Source: Algoriphagus halophilus
Lineage (GTDB): Bacteria; Bacteroidota; Bacteroidia; Cytophagales; Cyclobacteriaceae
Assembly (NCBI RefSeq): GCF_900129785.1
Contig: NZ_FSRC01000002.1
Coordinates: forward strand, 434,001-498,000
Length of the DNA: 64,000 nucleotides
Direction: 5' to 3'
Of the stretch, positions 45,963 through 55,649 are shown one piece after another. A program made the translations under genes and the position numbers. The stretch's first letter is position 1, and each line of letters starts with the position of its first letter. Under the pieces are notes generated by a model. That model was not told the DNA's origin. It searched no databases and saw nothing but the letters and a program-made list of their open reading frames with translations.

Positions 45963-46988
45963 ATGAATACAAAAATCCCTTTTTATACCTTATTGGTAAG
46001 TTTGGCTATTTCATGCGCTAGTCCAAAAGAAGAGTCTGCTGAAGTTTTATCTGGCAACCCTATCTCCACCGGTTGGTATGCTGATCCGGAAGGAATTGTT
46101 TTTGGGGACGAATATTGGATTTACCCTACCTTTTCGGCGGGCTATACAGACCAGCTTCACTTTGACGCGTTCTCTTCTAAGGATTTAGTAACCTGGGAAA
46201 AACATGAAAACATCTTGGATACCTCAGCCATAAAATGGGCTAAACAAGCCATGTGGGCCCCGGCTGCCATAGAAAAGGATGGCAAATACTACTTATTCTT
46301 TTCTGCCAATGATGTTCAAAGACCGAGCAGGGCAGGATGGGATCCTGACAATGATATCAATCATTATGGAGGTATTGGAGTGGCAGTTGCTGATTCACCA
46401 GCTGGACCATTCAAAGATTATTTAGGGAAACCCTTGATTGATGATTTTTACAATGATGCTCAACCGATTGATCAATTTGTATTTAAAGATACCGATGGGC
46501 AATATTATATGTTTTATGGAGGTTGGAGCCATTGCAACATTGGAAAATTGAATGATGACTTTACAGGATTTGAGCCTTGGGAAGACGGAGAGTTGTTTCA
46601 CGAAATCACTCCTGAAGGGTATGTAGAAGGACCTTTCATGTTTATCCGAAATGGTAAATATTATTTCATGTGGTCAGAAGGTGGATGGACCAACGACAGT
46701 TATAAAGTTGCATACGCTATATCAGACAAGGTGACTGGACCCTACGAACGAATTGGAACCATTCTGGAATCAGATACTACCGTAGCTACTGGAGCTGGTC
46801 ATAATTCTGTCATTCAAAAACCAAATTCAGATGACTGGTATATGGTATACCATAGAAGACCAATCCCTAATCAGGGTAGAGATCACCGAGTAACCTGTGT
46901 GGATGTGATGGAATTCAATGAAGATGGTACCATTAAGCCCATTGAAATGACATTTGAAGGAGTAGCAGCCAACCCTATTATTGAATAA
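45963..46988 (+). CDS. GH43 family glycoside hydrolase, lipoprotein
   Basis: The 341-residue protein has a lipoprotein signal (LVSLAISC, Cys18) and a five-bladed GH43-type propeller. The first catalytic Asp is in GWYADPEG and the later acid in EGYVEGPFMF; other family landmarks are MWAPAAIEKDGKYYLFFSAND, given in part (WAPAAIEKDGKYYLFF), and GGIGVAVADSPAGPF. GH43 enzymes act on arabinan, xylan and galactan side chains; the linkage here is unknown. It is not part of the SusCD locus, about 37 kb away. A TTG one codon upstream is not used. Confidence 0.88.
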   Translation: MNTKIPFYTLLVSLAISCASPKEESAEVLSGNPISTGWYADPEGIVFGDEYWIYPTFSAGYTDQLHFDAFSSKDLVTWEKHENILDTSAIKWAKQAMWAPAAIEKDGKYYLFFSANDVQRPSRAGWDPDNDINHYGGIGVAVADSPAGPFKDYLGKPLIDDFYNDAQPIDQFVFKDTDGQYYMFYGGWSHCNIGKLNDDFTGFEPWEDGELFHEITPEGYVEGPFMFIRNGKYYFMWSEGGWTNDSYKVAYAISDKVTGPYERIGTILESDTTVATGAGHNSVIQKPNSDDWYMVYHRRPIPNQGRDHRVTCVDVMEFNEDGTIKPIEMTFEGVAANPIIE

Positions 46989-47418
46989 GAGAAAAGTTTC
47001 TTTATTTAAAATTAAGCCTTTTGTAATTGAAAGAAACAAGAAAGGATAAGATGAAAACGAACCGCTACCTAGGTAGCGGTTTTTTTATGATATATCAGAT
47101 TCTTTGCTCTCAGAATCATAAGAAAACCTTTTTCCCATCTAACTTCTGGGAACATATTTATTGAACTCATCTTAATATCAGAAAATCGAAAAGAGGATTA
47201 GATCAAACTGTTGAGAAAAATGGCAATGTAATCTTAAAAGTCTTGATTCTATGAATTTTACAAATTCATGGCTTTTAGGAAAAATAAACGAGAGGATCTA
47301 CCAAACTTGTCTTTCTAAGGCTATTTGTCTAATTTCCAGTCTTATACCGCCCAAAATCGCCTTTTTAGATGATTGGAGTTACCAATCAGTTCAAGCTTCA
47401 TTCTTTAAACTTTAGCAT
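46989..47418. other. Gap between the GH43 gene and the MscS gene
   Basis: Only the terminator at 47060-47087 is recognised. Short frames on both strands of at most 33 codons were seen and dismissed; no promoter match is clear before the MscS ATG. Confidence 0.5.
47060..47087 (+). terminator. Terminator of the GH43 gene
   Basis: AACCGCTACCT and AGGTAGCGGTT form a 22-base perfect palindrome, followed by a run of T. Confidence 0.8.
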
Positions 47419-48336
47419 ATGAAACTTTATTCTCGCTTAGTTATCCCATTGTTGGTTACGATCATTCTTGCAGCATTGAAACTTTATTTGGGAGGACAAT
47501 CTAAAGATTGGGAGGGATGGATGGCTTATTTACCCTCTATCAATACTGTATTGATTATTAGTGGATTTACCTGGTGCTTATTGGTAGGGATGCAAATAGT
47601 AAAGTCCATGTTTTTAAAACAATATGACATCTCTCAGGAGGACAATCTCCGGGCAAGAAAAGTCTATACACAGATCAATATCCTTGTAAAAATCGCCAAT
47701 TTCATTATCATTCTTTTCTCCATTGGGTTAGTACTATTATCTTTTGAATCTGTCAGAAAAGTCGGGGTCGGATTTTTTGCCTCAGCCGGGGTCGCTGGAA
47801 TCATTATCGGTTTTTCTGCGCAAAAAGCTATTGGAACCTTGATTGCCGGAATTCAAATTGCCTTTACCCAACCTTTTAGACTGGAAGATGCAGTAGTAGT
47901 AGAAGGTGAATGGGGATGGATCGAAGAAATCAATCTGAATTACATCGTGGTAAGAATTTGGGATCTAAGAAGATTAGTACTTCCAACCACCTATTTTTTG
48001 GAAACCCCTTTCCAAAACTGGACAAGAACTTCAGGTGATTTACTGGGCTCTGTTTTTCTCTATACAGATTATACAATTCCTTTTAACGAACTCAGAAAAG
48101 AATTGGACCGCATTCTGGAAACAACAGATCTTTGGGACAAGAAAGTAAAAGTATTACAGGTCAGCGATACGAAAGAACACACAGTAGAAACAAGGATTTT
48201 GGTAAGTGCTAAAAATTCTCCAATTGCCTGGGATTTGAGAGTTTATGTTCGGGAAAAAATGATTGAATTCATTCAAAAAAATTATCCTGAATGCCTCCCA
48301 AAAACCCGTGTATTAATGGAAAAAGAAAAGAGCTAA
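47419..48336 (+). CDS. MscS family mechanosensitive ion channel
   Basis: The 305-residue protein has about four transmembrane segments (the first at 8-25, then 35-60, 85-110, and the pore helix near 115-145 with FFASAGVAGIIIGFSAQKAIG) and the MscS beta domain (VEGEWGWIEEINLNYIVVRIWDLRRLVLP, given in part: GWIEEINLNYIVVRIWD) plus the FxNW turn (TPFQNWTR). It releases solutes on hypo-osmotic shock. Start ATG 47419. It is immediately followed by a sigma factor gene with about 100 bases between. Confidence 0.93.
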   Translation: MKLYSRLVIPLLVTIILAALKLYLGGQSKDWEGWMAYLPSINTVLIISGFTWCLLVGMQIVKSMFLKQYDISQEDNLRARKVYTQINILVKIANFIIILFSIGLVLLSFESVRKVGVGFFASAGVAGIIIGFSAQKAIGTLIAGIQIAFTQPFRLEDAVVVEGEWGWIEEINLNYIVVRIWDLRRLVLPTTYFLETPFQNWTRTSGDLLGSVFLYTDYTIPFNELRKELDRILETTDLWDKKVKVLQVSDTKEHTVETRILVSAKNSPIAWDLRVYVREKMIEFIQKNYPECLPKTRVLMEKEKS

Positions 48337-48436
48337 TCCCCTCAATCCTCTTTATTTTACCGAATTACTTGAAAAAATTTTCATCCATCTGTGATTTTTT
48401 AAATGGCTTTGCGAATAATTGAGAAAAGCAAAACAG

Positions 48437-48952
48437 ATGCAATCTAAGCAAGTTGATAAGCCCTCCGAATTTATAGAACTCCTTCAAACCAATAAAGGAA
48501 TCCTATATAAAGTGGCTCGTTCTTATTGTAATTCTGAAGAGGAAAGAAAAGATTTAATTCAGGAAATCACCTTCCATGTCTGGAAAGCATTTCCAAACTA
48601 TGACGACAAGTTTAAATTCTCCACATGGCTTTACAGAATTGCCCTAAACGTGGCTATCTCCTACTTGAGAAAAGAAACCAAGCGTAAGAAAATCAATGAA
48701 GCGATACAAGTTGACCTCATTGAACTCATAAATACGAAAGAGGACCCAATAGACCATCAGATTGGTATTCTGTATGCTTCTATTTCAGAATTAAATGCAT
48801 TTGACAAGGCACTCATGCTATTATATCTCGATGAAAATTCCTACAGGGAAATTGCAGAAATCATGGGGATTTCGGAGTCTAATGTCGCTACGAAAATCAG
48901 TCGTATTAAAAAGGTGATCAAAGAAAAGTTTCAAAAACTAAACCAACTGTAA
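48437..48952 (+). CDS. ECF-type RNA polymerase sigma factor
   Basis: The 171-residue protein has sigma region 2 (DLIQEITFHVWKAFPNYDD, then FSTWLYRIALNVAISYLRK) and region 4 with its helix-turn-helix (AFDKALMLLYLDENSYREIAEIMGISESNVATKISRIKK, abbreviated: YREIAEIMGISESNVATKIS). It lacks regions 1 and 3, so it is of the ECF type. ATG 48437 is chosen; a TTG six codons earlier would be almost leaderless relative to a weak -7-like TGGCTTTG at 48404-48411. The next gene starts one base after its stop, so a membrane partner is co-translated. Confidence 0.92.
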   Translation: MQSKQVDKPSEFIELLQTNKGILYKVARSYCNSEEERKDLIQEITFHVWKAFPNYDDKFKFSTWLYRIALNVAISYLRKETKRKKINEAIQVDLIELINTKEDPIDHQIGILYASISELNAFDKALMLLYLDENSYREIAEIMGISESNVATKISRIKKVIKEKFQKLNQL

Positions 48953-48953
48953 A

Positions 48954-49616
48954 ATGGAAGATCAAGAATTACTCAGACTTTGGAAAAAACAAGAAAACAA
49001 AATAGATGAACTATTGAATATCAATTCTCAACTACTCAAAGAACAGATTTCCCAAAAAGCGAGAAAAGCATTGGTAGGATTAAAAGCAGAAAAAGTTCTC
49101 GGAATTGTTACTGGAGCCATTTACATTTTATTTTTGGGAGCTCTTCTTGGGATCGGGGTTGCTGCCACCCCTTATAAAATAGACTTCTTTGTCCTCTCTA
49201 TTGGGGCCATATTCCTGGTAAACCTAAAAGTATTTATTGATTACATCAGGCATTTGGTTATGGTTAGTCAAATTAATTTTGAAAGGCCTGTAGCAGATAT
49301 ACAGGAACAACTATTGACTCTCAAGCTATCCTTGATAAACAGTACGAGATTTGTGGTTTTACAAATTCCATTTTACACTACTTGGCATTTGGGCAATTCA
49401 TGGTTTCCTAATCATGCGAATCCAAGTTGGGTAATTATTCAATATGTAATAACAGGTCTCTTTGCTTGTTTGGCAGTATTCTTATTTTGGTATATAAAAC
49501 CAAAAAATGCCGGAAAAAAATGGGTAAAATGGGTGATTTCAAGCGCCGGCATAAGTCACATTGAAAAATCATTAATCCAATTACAAGAATTAAAAGATTT
49601 TAAAGCTGATTCTTAA
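48954..49616 (+). CDS. Putative membrane partner of the sigma factor
   Basis: I do not recognise a family. The 220-residue product has a soluble N-terminus (EDQELLRLWKKQENKIDELLN) that would lie in the cytosol, then about four transmembrane segments (near 50-70, 77-97, 129-150 and 166-184). Its start codon begins one base after the sigma factor stop, the typical placement of a membrane anti-sigma factor, but no anti-sigma domain such as a zinc-binding ZAS motif is visible. The anti-sigma role is inference from position and topology only. Confidence 0.75.
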   Translation: MEDQELLRLWKKQENKIDELLNINSQLLKEQISQKARKALVGLKAEKVLGIVTGAIYILFLGALLGIGVAATPYKIDFFVLSIGAIFLVNLKVFIDYIRHLVMVSQINFERPVADIQEQLLTLKLSLINSTRFVVLQIPFYTTWHLGNSWFPNHANPSWVIIQYVITGLFACLAVFLFWYIKPKNAGKKWVKWVISSAGISHIEKSLIQLQELKDFKADS

Positions 49617-49628
49617 TCAGCTAAATTC

Positions 49629-50654
49629 TTAATATTTAAAGCAAGGCATAGAGGATTTTCTGCCAGCTCCAGAAGCTTTTCCCCAAAGGAAACTATATCG
49701 AAGGGATATTTCGTGTGCACCTCCCGTATTAGCATTTCCAAGGGAAGAAATAGTAAAATCATGGCTATATCCCACATCTAAGCCTCCACCTAATGACATT
49801 CCTACTAGGGCAATGATAGATTCATGATTAGGCTGTTCGGAATTGGAAACTGGAATTCCTCTATACCAAACTCCCAAAACTAAAGGCTGAATATTGAGCT
49901 GGGCTCCCATATCCAATTGGGTGAAAGGTTTTTGGTTTTTGTAATTAAAAGCCAATGTTAACTCTTTGGTCCCTGATTTTTGATTGTAAAATGCAATAGA
50001 TGAACCACCAGATAGATCAAATTTCACCCCACCATGAGCGGAAACTTTAAGTGGTAACTTACTATTTTGACCATCAACAAAGGACAAATTAGGTTGTGTA
50101 ACATGCGCTGTGGATACTCCAAACCAAACCTTCTCATTGTTGTAAAGGAACCCAAAGCTATAATCCATGAATTGCCTGCGAACATCTTGGCCAAGGTTTT
50201 CTCCACTGAAATCACCAATTGATCCAGTTTGATCATCTATTTGACTTCCGAAGATCAGATCTCCAAAATAAGCATCCCTATCCATAAAACTAACTTGCCC
50301 TCCAATCCTCAAAAAGGAACGGAACCCTAGTCTCATCCTGTAAGAATAAACAGCTCCTATTTCAGACACACTGAGGTTGGCCATGCTTTGCTGGGATTTA
50401 TTAAAAATTAATCCTATCCCACTATTAATATTAAACATATAATGGTCCACATATGCAGAATAGGAAGTGAAGGATTGATCTAAGCCAGGCCACTGATTCC
50501 TATAATTAACTCCAATTCTAGTCATTTCGGAGGATCCGGCCATCGCTGGATTTAAATAGAGAGGAGCTGCATAAAATTGGGAATACTGCACATCCTGAGC
50601 TTGTAAAGTCAGGCTCAGCATTCCTAAAATAATTAATGTAAAAATTCTTTTCAT
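49629..50654 (-). CDS. PorP/SprF family type IX secretion outer-membrane protein (A)
   Basis: The 341-residue protein has a signal peptide (GMLSLTLQAQ) and the PorP/SprF signature QYSQFYAAPLYLNPAMAGS followed by GVNYRNQWPGLDQSFTSYSAYVD (in part). It is a barrel protein that partners a specific T9SS cargo, typically a SprB-like adhesin. It starts 3 bases after the adhesin stop, so they form an operon. It is a paralogue of the protein at 53101-54153. Confidence 0.93.
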   Translation of the reverse strand: MKRIFTLIILGMLSLTLQAQDVQYSQFYAAPLYLNPAMAGSSEMTRIGVNYRNQWPGLDQSFTSYSAYVDHYMFNINSGIGLIFNKSQQSMANLSVSEIGAVYSYRMRLGFRSFLRIGGQVSFMDRDAYFGDLIFGSQIDDQTGSIGDFSGENLGQDVRRQFMDYSFGFLYNNEKVWFGVSTAHVTQPNLSFVDGQNSKLPLKVSAHGGVKFDLSGGSSIAFYNQKSGTKELTLAFNYKNQKPFTQLDMGAQLNIQPLVLGVWYRGIPVSNSEQPNHESIIALVGMSLGGGLDVGYSHDFTISSLGNANTGGAHEISLRYSFLWGKASGAGRKSSMPCFKY

Positions 50655-50657
50655 AAC

Positions 50658-52724
50658 CTATCTAATAAGGGTGATTCCGCCTCTGCGACTTTGATTTTCG
50701 CCAGCAGCATTGGTGTAGGTAATTTTATATAGGTAGTTACCGGCAGGTAAAGCCTGCCCCTTGTAAGTACCATCCCAACCTTGAGATTCCAGGCTGGTGG
50801 TCATAAACATTCTTTCTCCCCAGGTATTAAATACCTCCATAGAGAAATTTGAAACGGCCTTCATTTTGGGGATAAACACGTCATTGAGGCCATCGCCATT
50901 TGGAGTAAATGCATTCGGAATGACAATCATTTCCTCAGGCACATTTACTTGAACAGTATTTTTTTCGATGCTTGAACAGCCATAGATATCGAAGGCAGTA
51001 AGTGTGACTTCAAATGACCCTGCTTTTTCAAAAATGTGGATTGGGTCTTTTTCAGATGATTTATTTCCATCTCCAAAATGCCATTCCCAGGCGATGAATT
51101 CCTCAGAGATTTCACTCTCAAAAATTATTTCTTCATCCACCTGAACTTCTGGTTCATTTGAAATTTCCAATTTTCTATACTGGAAATTCAATCTGCTTCC
51201 CTGAGTGTTCAAATTAGGGTAATCTACTTTGGCCTCAGTAATCACTGAGCAACCTGTAGCATCAATTACTTTTACTTTTAGGGTTCCCGTTTTAAAATAA
51301 TTGATCTCTCGGGCATTGGTATTCCCATTATTCCACTCGATGGTATAAGGTTCCACACCACCTTCTATAGAGACCCAAGCGACTCCAGTGAAAGAACCTT
51401 CTTCACAATCCACATCAAGCATACTTTCAATTCTTGCATTGATATTTCCAGAACCCTTCACCTCAAAAGATTTATTGATTTCACAGCCTGAGCCATCTTT
51501 AACAGAAATTGAATAAGTACCTGGAGCCAAATCTTCTCTTTTAGAAAGCCCCTTGACCCCATCTGACCATTCTATAGAATATTCTCCAGAAGCGCCTTGA
51601 ACTTCCAGTTCTACTAAGCCATCTTCACCTCCCTCACAAGAAACAGGTTGGCTATTTGTAATAAAGAGATCCAGATTGGAAGAATTAGAAAGATTGAACT
51701 GCTTTTCAATGGTACATCCAGAAGCATCAGAGACAAGCAAAGAATAGTTACCAGAAGAAAGGTTGGTGGCCTTTTTTGAATTCTGTCCATTGCTCCATTG
51801 GTAAGTATAAGGAGCTTTTCCTCCTATTACTCCTACCTCAATTTCTCCATTTGCATTTCCATCACAGCTAGGAGAAAGGATTGACTCAGTTAAAGTCATT
51901 TCCTCTGGACTTTTCACCTCGTAATTTGCTGTAAAGGAACAACCCGTTTGATCTTTGATGATTACTGTGTAATTACCTGCAGAGAGATTATCCACATTTT
52001 GGGTAGTAGCTCCATTGCTCCAGCTATATATATAAGGAGCTTGTCCTCCACTGACAGAAAGGTTGATTACCCCATCCTCAATCCCACTACAAGACAGGTC
52101 TTTTGTGGTTTCTTGTACTGAAATACCTTCAGATTCAGATTTTACTTCAAAAGATACCGTTACATCACAATTATAAATATCAGCAACCTTCACTGAATAG
52201 GTTCCTGGTGCCAAGCCATCTACTTCCCATTGATCCACTACTCCATTGCTCCAAGTGACTTTATAAGGCTCCCCTCTTCCTACCTTCACACTAAGCTTAG
52301 CCGAACCATCAGCCCCCGATCCACAAGTAGCTGAAGTAATTTCAATAGGATTTAAAATCAATGGGTAGGGAGGCTGAACTATTATATTCTCTTTATGGAC
52401 AGCACCTTTTGCATCAGTAATTTCAACAGTATAGGTTCCTGCGTATAAATTGGTACGGTCTTTGGTTGTTTCAAGTGTATTCCACTTATAGGTATATGGA
52501 GCCTCGCCTCCGGTGACCGTTAAATTAATGTGGCCTTTCTCTGAATGAGAGCAAAGTGCAAGTTTTCCTGAAACAGCAACCTGAATTCCGGAAGCTCCCA
52601 TTGTTCGAGCCTGCACGAAATCAGGGTCTTTCAAAGATGATTGCGCATGAATGGCATTGATATATCCCATCACCATTAGGGGGAGAAATATCATTAAGCC
52701 ATATGTAGAAAATGCCTTCTTCAT
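50658..52724 (-). CDS. Surface adhesin with SprB-like repeats, PKD domain and T9SS type B (gliding-motility) C-terminus
   Basis: The 688-residue protein has a signal peptide (residues 1-27, ending NAIHAQ). Six SprB-like repeats of about 75 residues fill positions about 45-500, with a recurring C...DG...GG.APY.Y.WSNG pattern and a G.Y.V...D..GC closing segment. A PKD domain follows (AWEWHFGDGNKSS), then the CHU_C/gliding-associated C-terminal domain (IPNAFTPNGDGLNDVFIP, SLESQGWDGTYKGQ, LPAGNYLYKITYTN). It should be exported by T9SS and moved along the surface. ATG 52724 is used; the 12 extra residues to 52760 are basic and unlikely. Confidence 0.94.
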   Translation of the reverse strand: MKKAFSTYGLMIFLPLMVMGYINAIHAQSSLKDPDFVQARTMGASGIQVAVSGKLALCSHSEKGHINLTVTGGEAPYTYKWNTLETTKDRTNLYAGTYTVEITDAKGAVHKENIIVQPPYPLILNPIEITSATCGSGADGSAKLSVKVGRGEPYKVTWSNGVVDQWEVDGLAPGTYSVKVADIYNCDVTVSFEVKSESEGISVQETTKDLSCSGIEDGVINLSVSGGQAPYIYSWSNGATTQNVDNLSAGNYTVIIKDQTGCSFTANYEVKSPEEMTLTESILSPSCDGNANGEIEVGVIGGKAPYTYQWSNGQNSKKATNLSSGNYSLLVSDASGCTIEKQFNLSNSSNLDLFITNSQPVSCEGGEDGLVELEVQGASGEYSIEWSDGVKGLSKREDLAPGTYSISVKDGSGCEINKSFEVKGSGNINARIESMLDVDCEEGSFTGVAWVSIEGGVEPYTIEWNNGNTNAREINYFKTGTLKVKVIDATGCSVITEAKVDYPNLNTQGSRLNFQYRKLEISNEPEVQVDEEIIFESEISEEFIAWEWHFGDGNKSSEKDPIHIFEKAGSFEVTLTAFDIYGCSSIEKNTVQVNVPEEMIVIPNAFTPNGDGLNDVFIPKMKAVSNFSMEVFNTWGERMFMTTSLESQGWDGTYKGQALPAGNYLYKITYTNAAGENQSRRGGITLIR

Positions 52725-53100
52725 CTTTTTTCGCCTGAATCTCAAGCGCCTGATTTTCAATTGGGTAAAATTGCCTTATATAATAGGGTTTTTGTATTTC
52801 GTTTTTAAGAATAATATTTTTTGCAAATCGTATACAACAAAATGATATTCTTTCGTTTGGTGTTTATCTTAAAATAAGTGCAGAAAAATTCTAATATCCA
52901 AAGATTGGAATCAAGTCAAAAGGGAATAGTTCAAACTTGAAAAAGTATCATTTTTATTAAAAAATTACCATAATCAAAAAAAGTATGAAATGATGCTTTT
53001 TTTTGATCATAAAAGACAAAAGCCTGAAAATCAGGCTCTGAATATTTTTTTAAAAAAATTCGATTTTTTTTTAAAAAAGTTTACGAAATGTTGCTCAACG
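52725..53100. other. AT-rich gap between the two PorP loci
   Basis: This region holds the upstream sequence of the adhesin gene and the terminator at 53021-53037, with long A/T runs. No gene is supported and no TAnnTTTG element for the adhesin was found on the minus strand. Confidence 0.5.
53021..53037 (-). terminator. Terminator after PorP gene B
   Basis: On the minus strand AGCCTGA and TCAGGCT fold around TTT and are followed by TTTGTCTTTT, about 64 bases after the stop at 53101. Confidence 0.65.
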
Positions 53101-54153
53101 CTAGTATTTAAAGCAAGGAATGACTCTTCCTCTTTGGTTTCTGGATTTTGGATCACCCCATAAAAAAGTATATCTGATGGATAGTTCATGGGCACCTCCA
53201 CTGTTTTTTTGTCCTAATTTTGAGACAGTCACATCATAGGAATATCCAATATCCAATCCGGAAGGAAGTGACACACCAACCAATCCAATTACGGCCTCAT
53301 TGTTAGGCAAAGAGTTCTTGGTTGGAAGCCCTCTATACCAAAGCCCCAACACTAATGGTTCAAGAAAGACTTGGGCACCTAAATCAAGTTGATTAAAAGG
53401 ATCTTGTTGCTTATAGTTGAAGGCAAATGAAATAGATCTTTCGGAATAAGCATGAGTAAAATAATCTCTCCCCCCATGTCCTAAATCAAACTTTACGCCT
53501 CCTTGAGCAGAAAGCTTCATGGGGAGTTTAGAAATTTGACCTTCTACAAAAGACCGGTTAGGTTCCGACAAGTGATGGGCTGAAACTCCTAACCAATATT
53601 TGTTGGTATAAAATAACCCCCCGACCGCATAGTCCATAAAGCTATACTTGGAATCCAGCGGTACCCCATCCAATTCATCAGTGATTCCCCCTATGGTTCC
53701 ATTTACAATATCTATTTGACTACCAAATACCAAGTCTGAGAAAAAGGCATTCCGCTGCATAAAGCTGACTTGCCCTCCCACTCGGAAGAATATATCCTGG
53801 CTTATCTGTAAACGGTAGGCATAGGATAAACCAATTTCATTGGTGGAAAGCTGCGCCATGCTTTCTTGGCTTCCATTAAAAATCAACCCTATACCCGAAT
53901 TGTAATCCATAATATAGTGATCTATATAAGCGGAATAGGAATTGAAGCTTTGATCTAATCCAGGCCATTGGTTTCTGTAATTGACACCAATCCGTGTGAG
54001 CTCACTTGCTCCTGTAAGGGCAGGATTTAAATAAATAGGCGCTGCATAAAACTGGGAGTACTGGGTATCTTGGGCATAGATATCCAACCGTACAAAAAAT
54101 TGTACTATCAAAAACACACATACGCCTAAGATCTTCCTCAACATAATCTTCAT
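53101..54153 (-). CDS. PorP/SprF family type IX secretion outer-membrane protein (B)
   Basis: The 350-residue protein has a long signal sequence (ending RLDIYAQ) and the same signature as the paralogue at 49629 (QYSQFYAAPIYLNPALTGAS, then RNQWPGLDQSFNSYSAYID), with clear but partial identity through the length. It ends RVIPCFKY, matching SMPCFKY in the other. It is transcribed from its own promoter, 17-24 bases upstream, apart from the adhesin. A longer frame to 54189 would start upstream of the promoter. Confidence 0.92.
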   Translation of the reverse strand: MKIMLRKILGVCVFLIVQFFVRLDIYAQDTQYSQFYAAPIYLNPALTGASELTRIGVNYRNQWPGLDQSFNSYSAYIDHYIMDYNSGIGLIFNGSQESMAQLSTNEIGLSYAYRLQISQDIFFRVGGQVSFMQRNAFFSDLVFGSQIDIVNGTIGGITDELDGVPLDSKYSFMDYAVGGLFYTNKYWLGVSAHHLSEPNRSFVEGQISKLPMKLSAQGGVKFDLGHGGRDYFTHAYSERSISFAFNYKQQDPFNQLDLGAQVFLEPLVLGLWYRGLPTKNSLPNNEAVIGLVGVSLPSGLDIGYSYDVTVSKLGQKNSGGAHELSIRYTFLWGDPKSRNQRGRVIPCFKY

Positions 54154-54169
54154 CACGATCCCTATACGG

Positions 54170-54177
54170 CAAAGGTA
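54170..54177 (-). promoter_or_regulatory. -7 promoter element of PorP gene B
   Basis: TACCTTTG on the minus strand, giving a leader of about 10-15 bases to ATG 54153. A -33 partner is not clear. Confidence 0.5.
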
Positions 54178-54375
54178 AAATACCTGCAACGGAAAACCGT
54201 GAATTTAAAATGAAATGTAGGTTGTGAAACTACTAGGGCTTATGATTGAGAAATACAATCTTATTGGGTTTCAAACCGTTATGATTAAACGCATTTTTCC
54301 TATGCGATTAAGTCAATTAATGGCTTTGAAACTCAATAATTATACCAAAGAGATTTTATTTGGAAATATTCCTAA

Positions 54376-55608
54376 TTAAATATCAAGAATTACCTGATTG
54401 CGAATAAGATCTTGAAATTCTTCTCTTTTTCGAATCAATTGTGCTTTACCTTCCCATACCAAGACTTCAGCCGGCCTTAACCTTGAATTATAATTAGAGG
54501 CCATACTTATCCCATATGCTCCAGCATTTTTGATAGCTAATATATCTCCCCTTCTAACTTCCTCAATTGCTCTCCCAGCAGCGATGGTATCTGTTTCACA
54601 AATGTATCCCACTACGTTGTAAGTAGCAGGCTTTCCATATGGATTACTTACATTATAAATTCCATGGTAAGCATCATACATCATGGGTCTAATCAAATGA
54701 TTCAACCCAGAATTCACTCCTACAAAGGTAATTTGCGGAGTCTTTTTTACCACATTGGCTTCAACCAATAAATATCCTGATTCACTTACGACAAATTTCC
54801 CAGGCTCCAACCACAATTCCAGATCTCTCCCATACTTCTCGCAAAATTCCAGAAAAGCTTCGGATACCCGATTTCCTACTGCCATGATATCCGTTACCAC
54901 ATCACCTTCCTTATAACCCACTTTAAAGCCTCCTCCAAAATCAAGAAACTTCAAGTCAGGAAACTTCATAGCAGCATCAAAAAGAACATTTCCCCCTTTC
55001 AAGAATACTTCTGCATCCAGAATATCCGAACCAGTATGCAAATGGAGGCCTGTCACTTTCATCTGATAGCGTGCTACTACCTCTAGGATTTCGTCTAATT
55101 GTTGGATGGAAATACCGAACTTACTGGCAATATGCCCCACGGAAATTTTCGCATTTCCTCCAGCCATAATATGCGGATTTATTCGGATACAAACCGGTAT
55201 TGAATCTCCAAATGTCTGCCCAAATTGCTCCAATATTGAAATACTGTCCAAATTGATCATGGCGCCCAGTCCAACTACCTCTTTGATTTCATCCATACTC
55301 ACTCCACTCGGGGTGTACATGACGTCCTTCCCTTCATAGCCCGCTTCAAGACATATTTTTACCTCCTCCAAAGAGACCGCATCTACCTCACCACCTGCTC
55401 TTTTCACCAATTTCAAAATCGAAATATTGGTCAATGCCTTCGTAGCATATTTAATCTTCAAAGGAACCTTTTCAAATGCCTTCTTTAGAGTAAGTATTTG
55501 ATTAGTGATTTTCTCACCATCATAAACATACACTGGAGTGCCAAATTCTTTTGCAATAGTTTCCAAGGAAACCCCTTGGATTGAAATAGGGTTGTGAGAT
55601 GCTGACAT
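54376..55608 (-). CDS. lysA: Diaminopimelate decarboxylase
   Basis: The 410-residue PLP enzyme converts meso-diaminopimelate to lysine. The cofactor Lys is in IKYATKALTN, followed by TGLHLHTGSDI, the phosphate loop LDFGGGFKVGY and the C-terminal YICETDTIAAG and GAYGISMASNYNSR. It is a stand-alone enzyme, not fused to an aspartokinase as in some Bacteroidota. Start ATG 55608 is used: the TTG at 55638 lies upstream of the promoter element at 55626-55633. Confidence 0.95.
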   Translation of the reverse strand: MSASHNPISIQGVSLETIAKEFGTPVYVYDGEKITNQILTLKKAFEKVPLKIKYATKALTNISILKLVKRAGGEVDAVSLEEVKICLEAGYEGKDVMYTPSGVSMDEIKEVVGLGAMINLDSISILEQFGQTFGDSIPVCIRINPHIMAGGNAKISVGHIASKFGISIQQLDEILEVVARYQMKVTGLHLHTGSDILDAEVFLKGGNVLFDAAMKFPDLKFLDFGGGFKVGYKEGDVVTDIMAVGNRVSEAFLEFCEKYGRDLELWLEPGKFVVSESGYLLVEANVVKKTPQITFVGVNSGLNHLIRPMMYDAYHGIYNVSNPYGKPATYNVVGYICETDTIAAGRAIEEVRRGDILAIKNAGAYGISMASNYNSRLRPAEVLVWEGKAQLIRKREEFQDLIRNQVILDI

Positions 55609-55625
55609 GATCTGAAATTTGCGCC

Positions 55626-55633
55626 CAAAGATA
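55626..55633 (-). promoter_or_regulatory. -7 promoter element of lysA
   Basis: TATCTTTG on the minus strand, with a leader of about 10-13 bases to ATG 55608. The -33 zone is occupied by the hairpin at 55650-55667 instead of TTTG. Confidence 0.5.
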
Positions 55634-55649
55634 GCCAAATAACAAAAAA

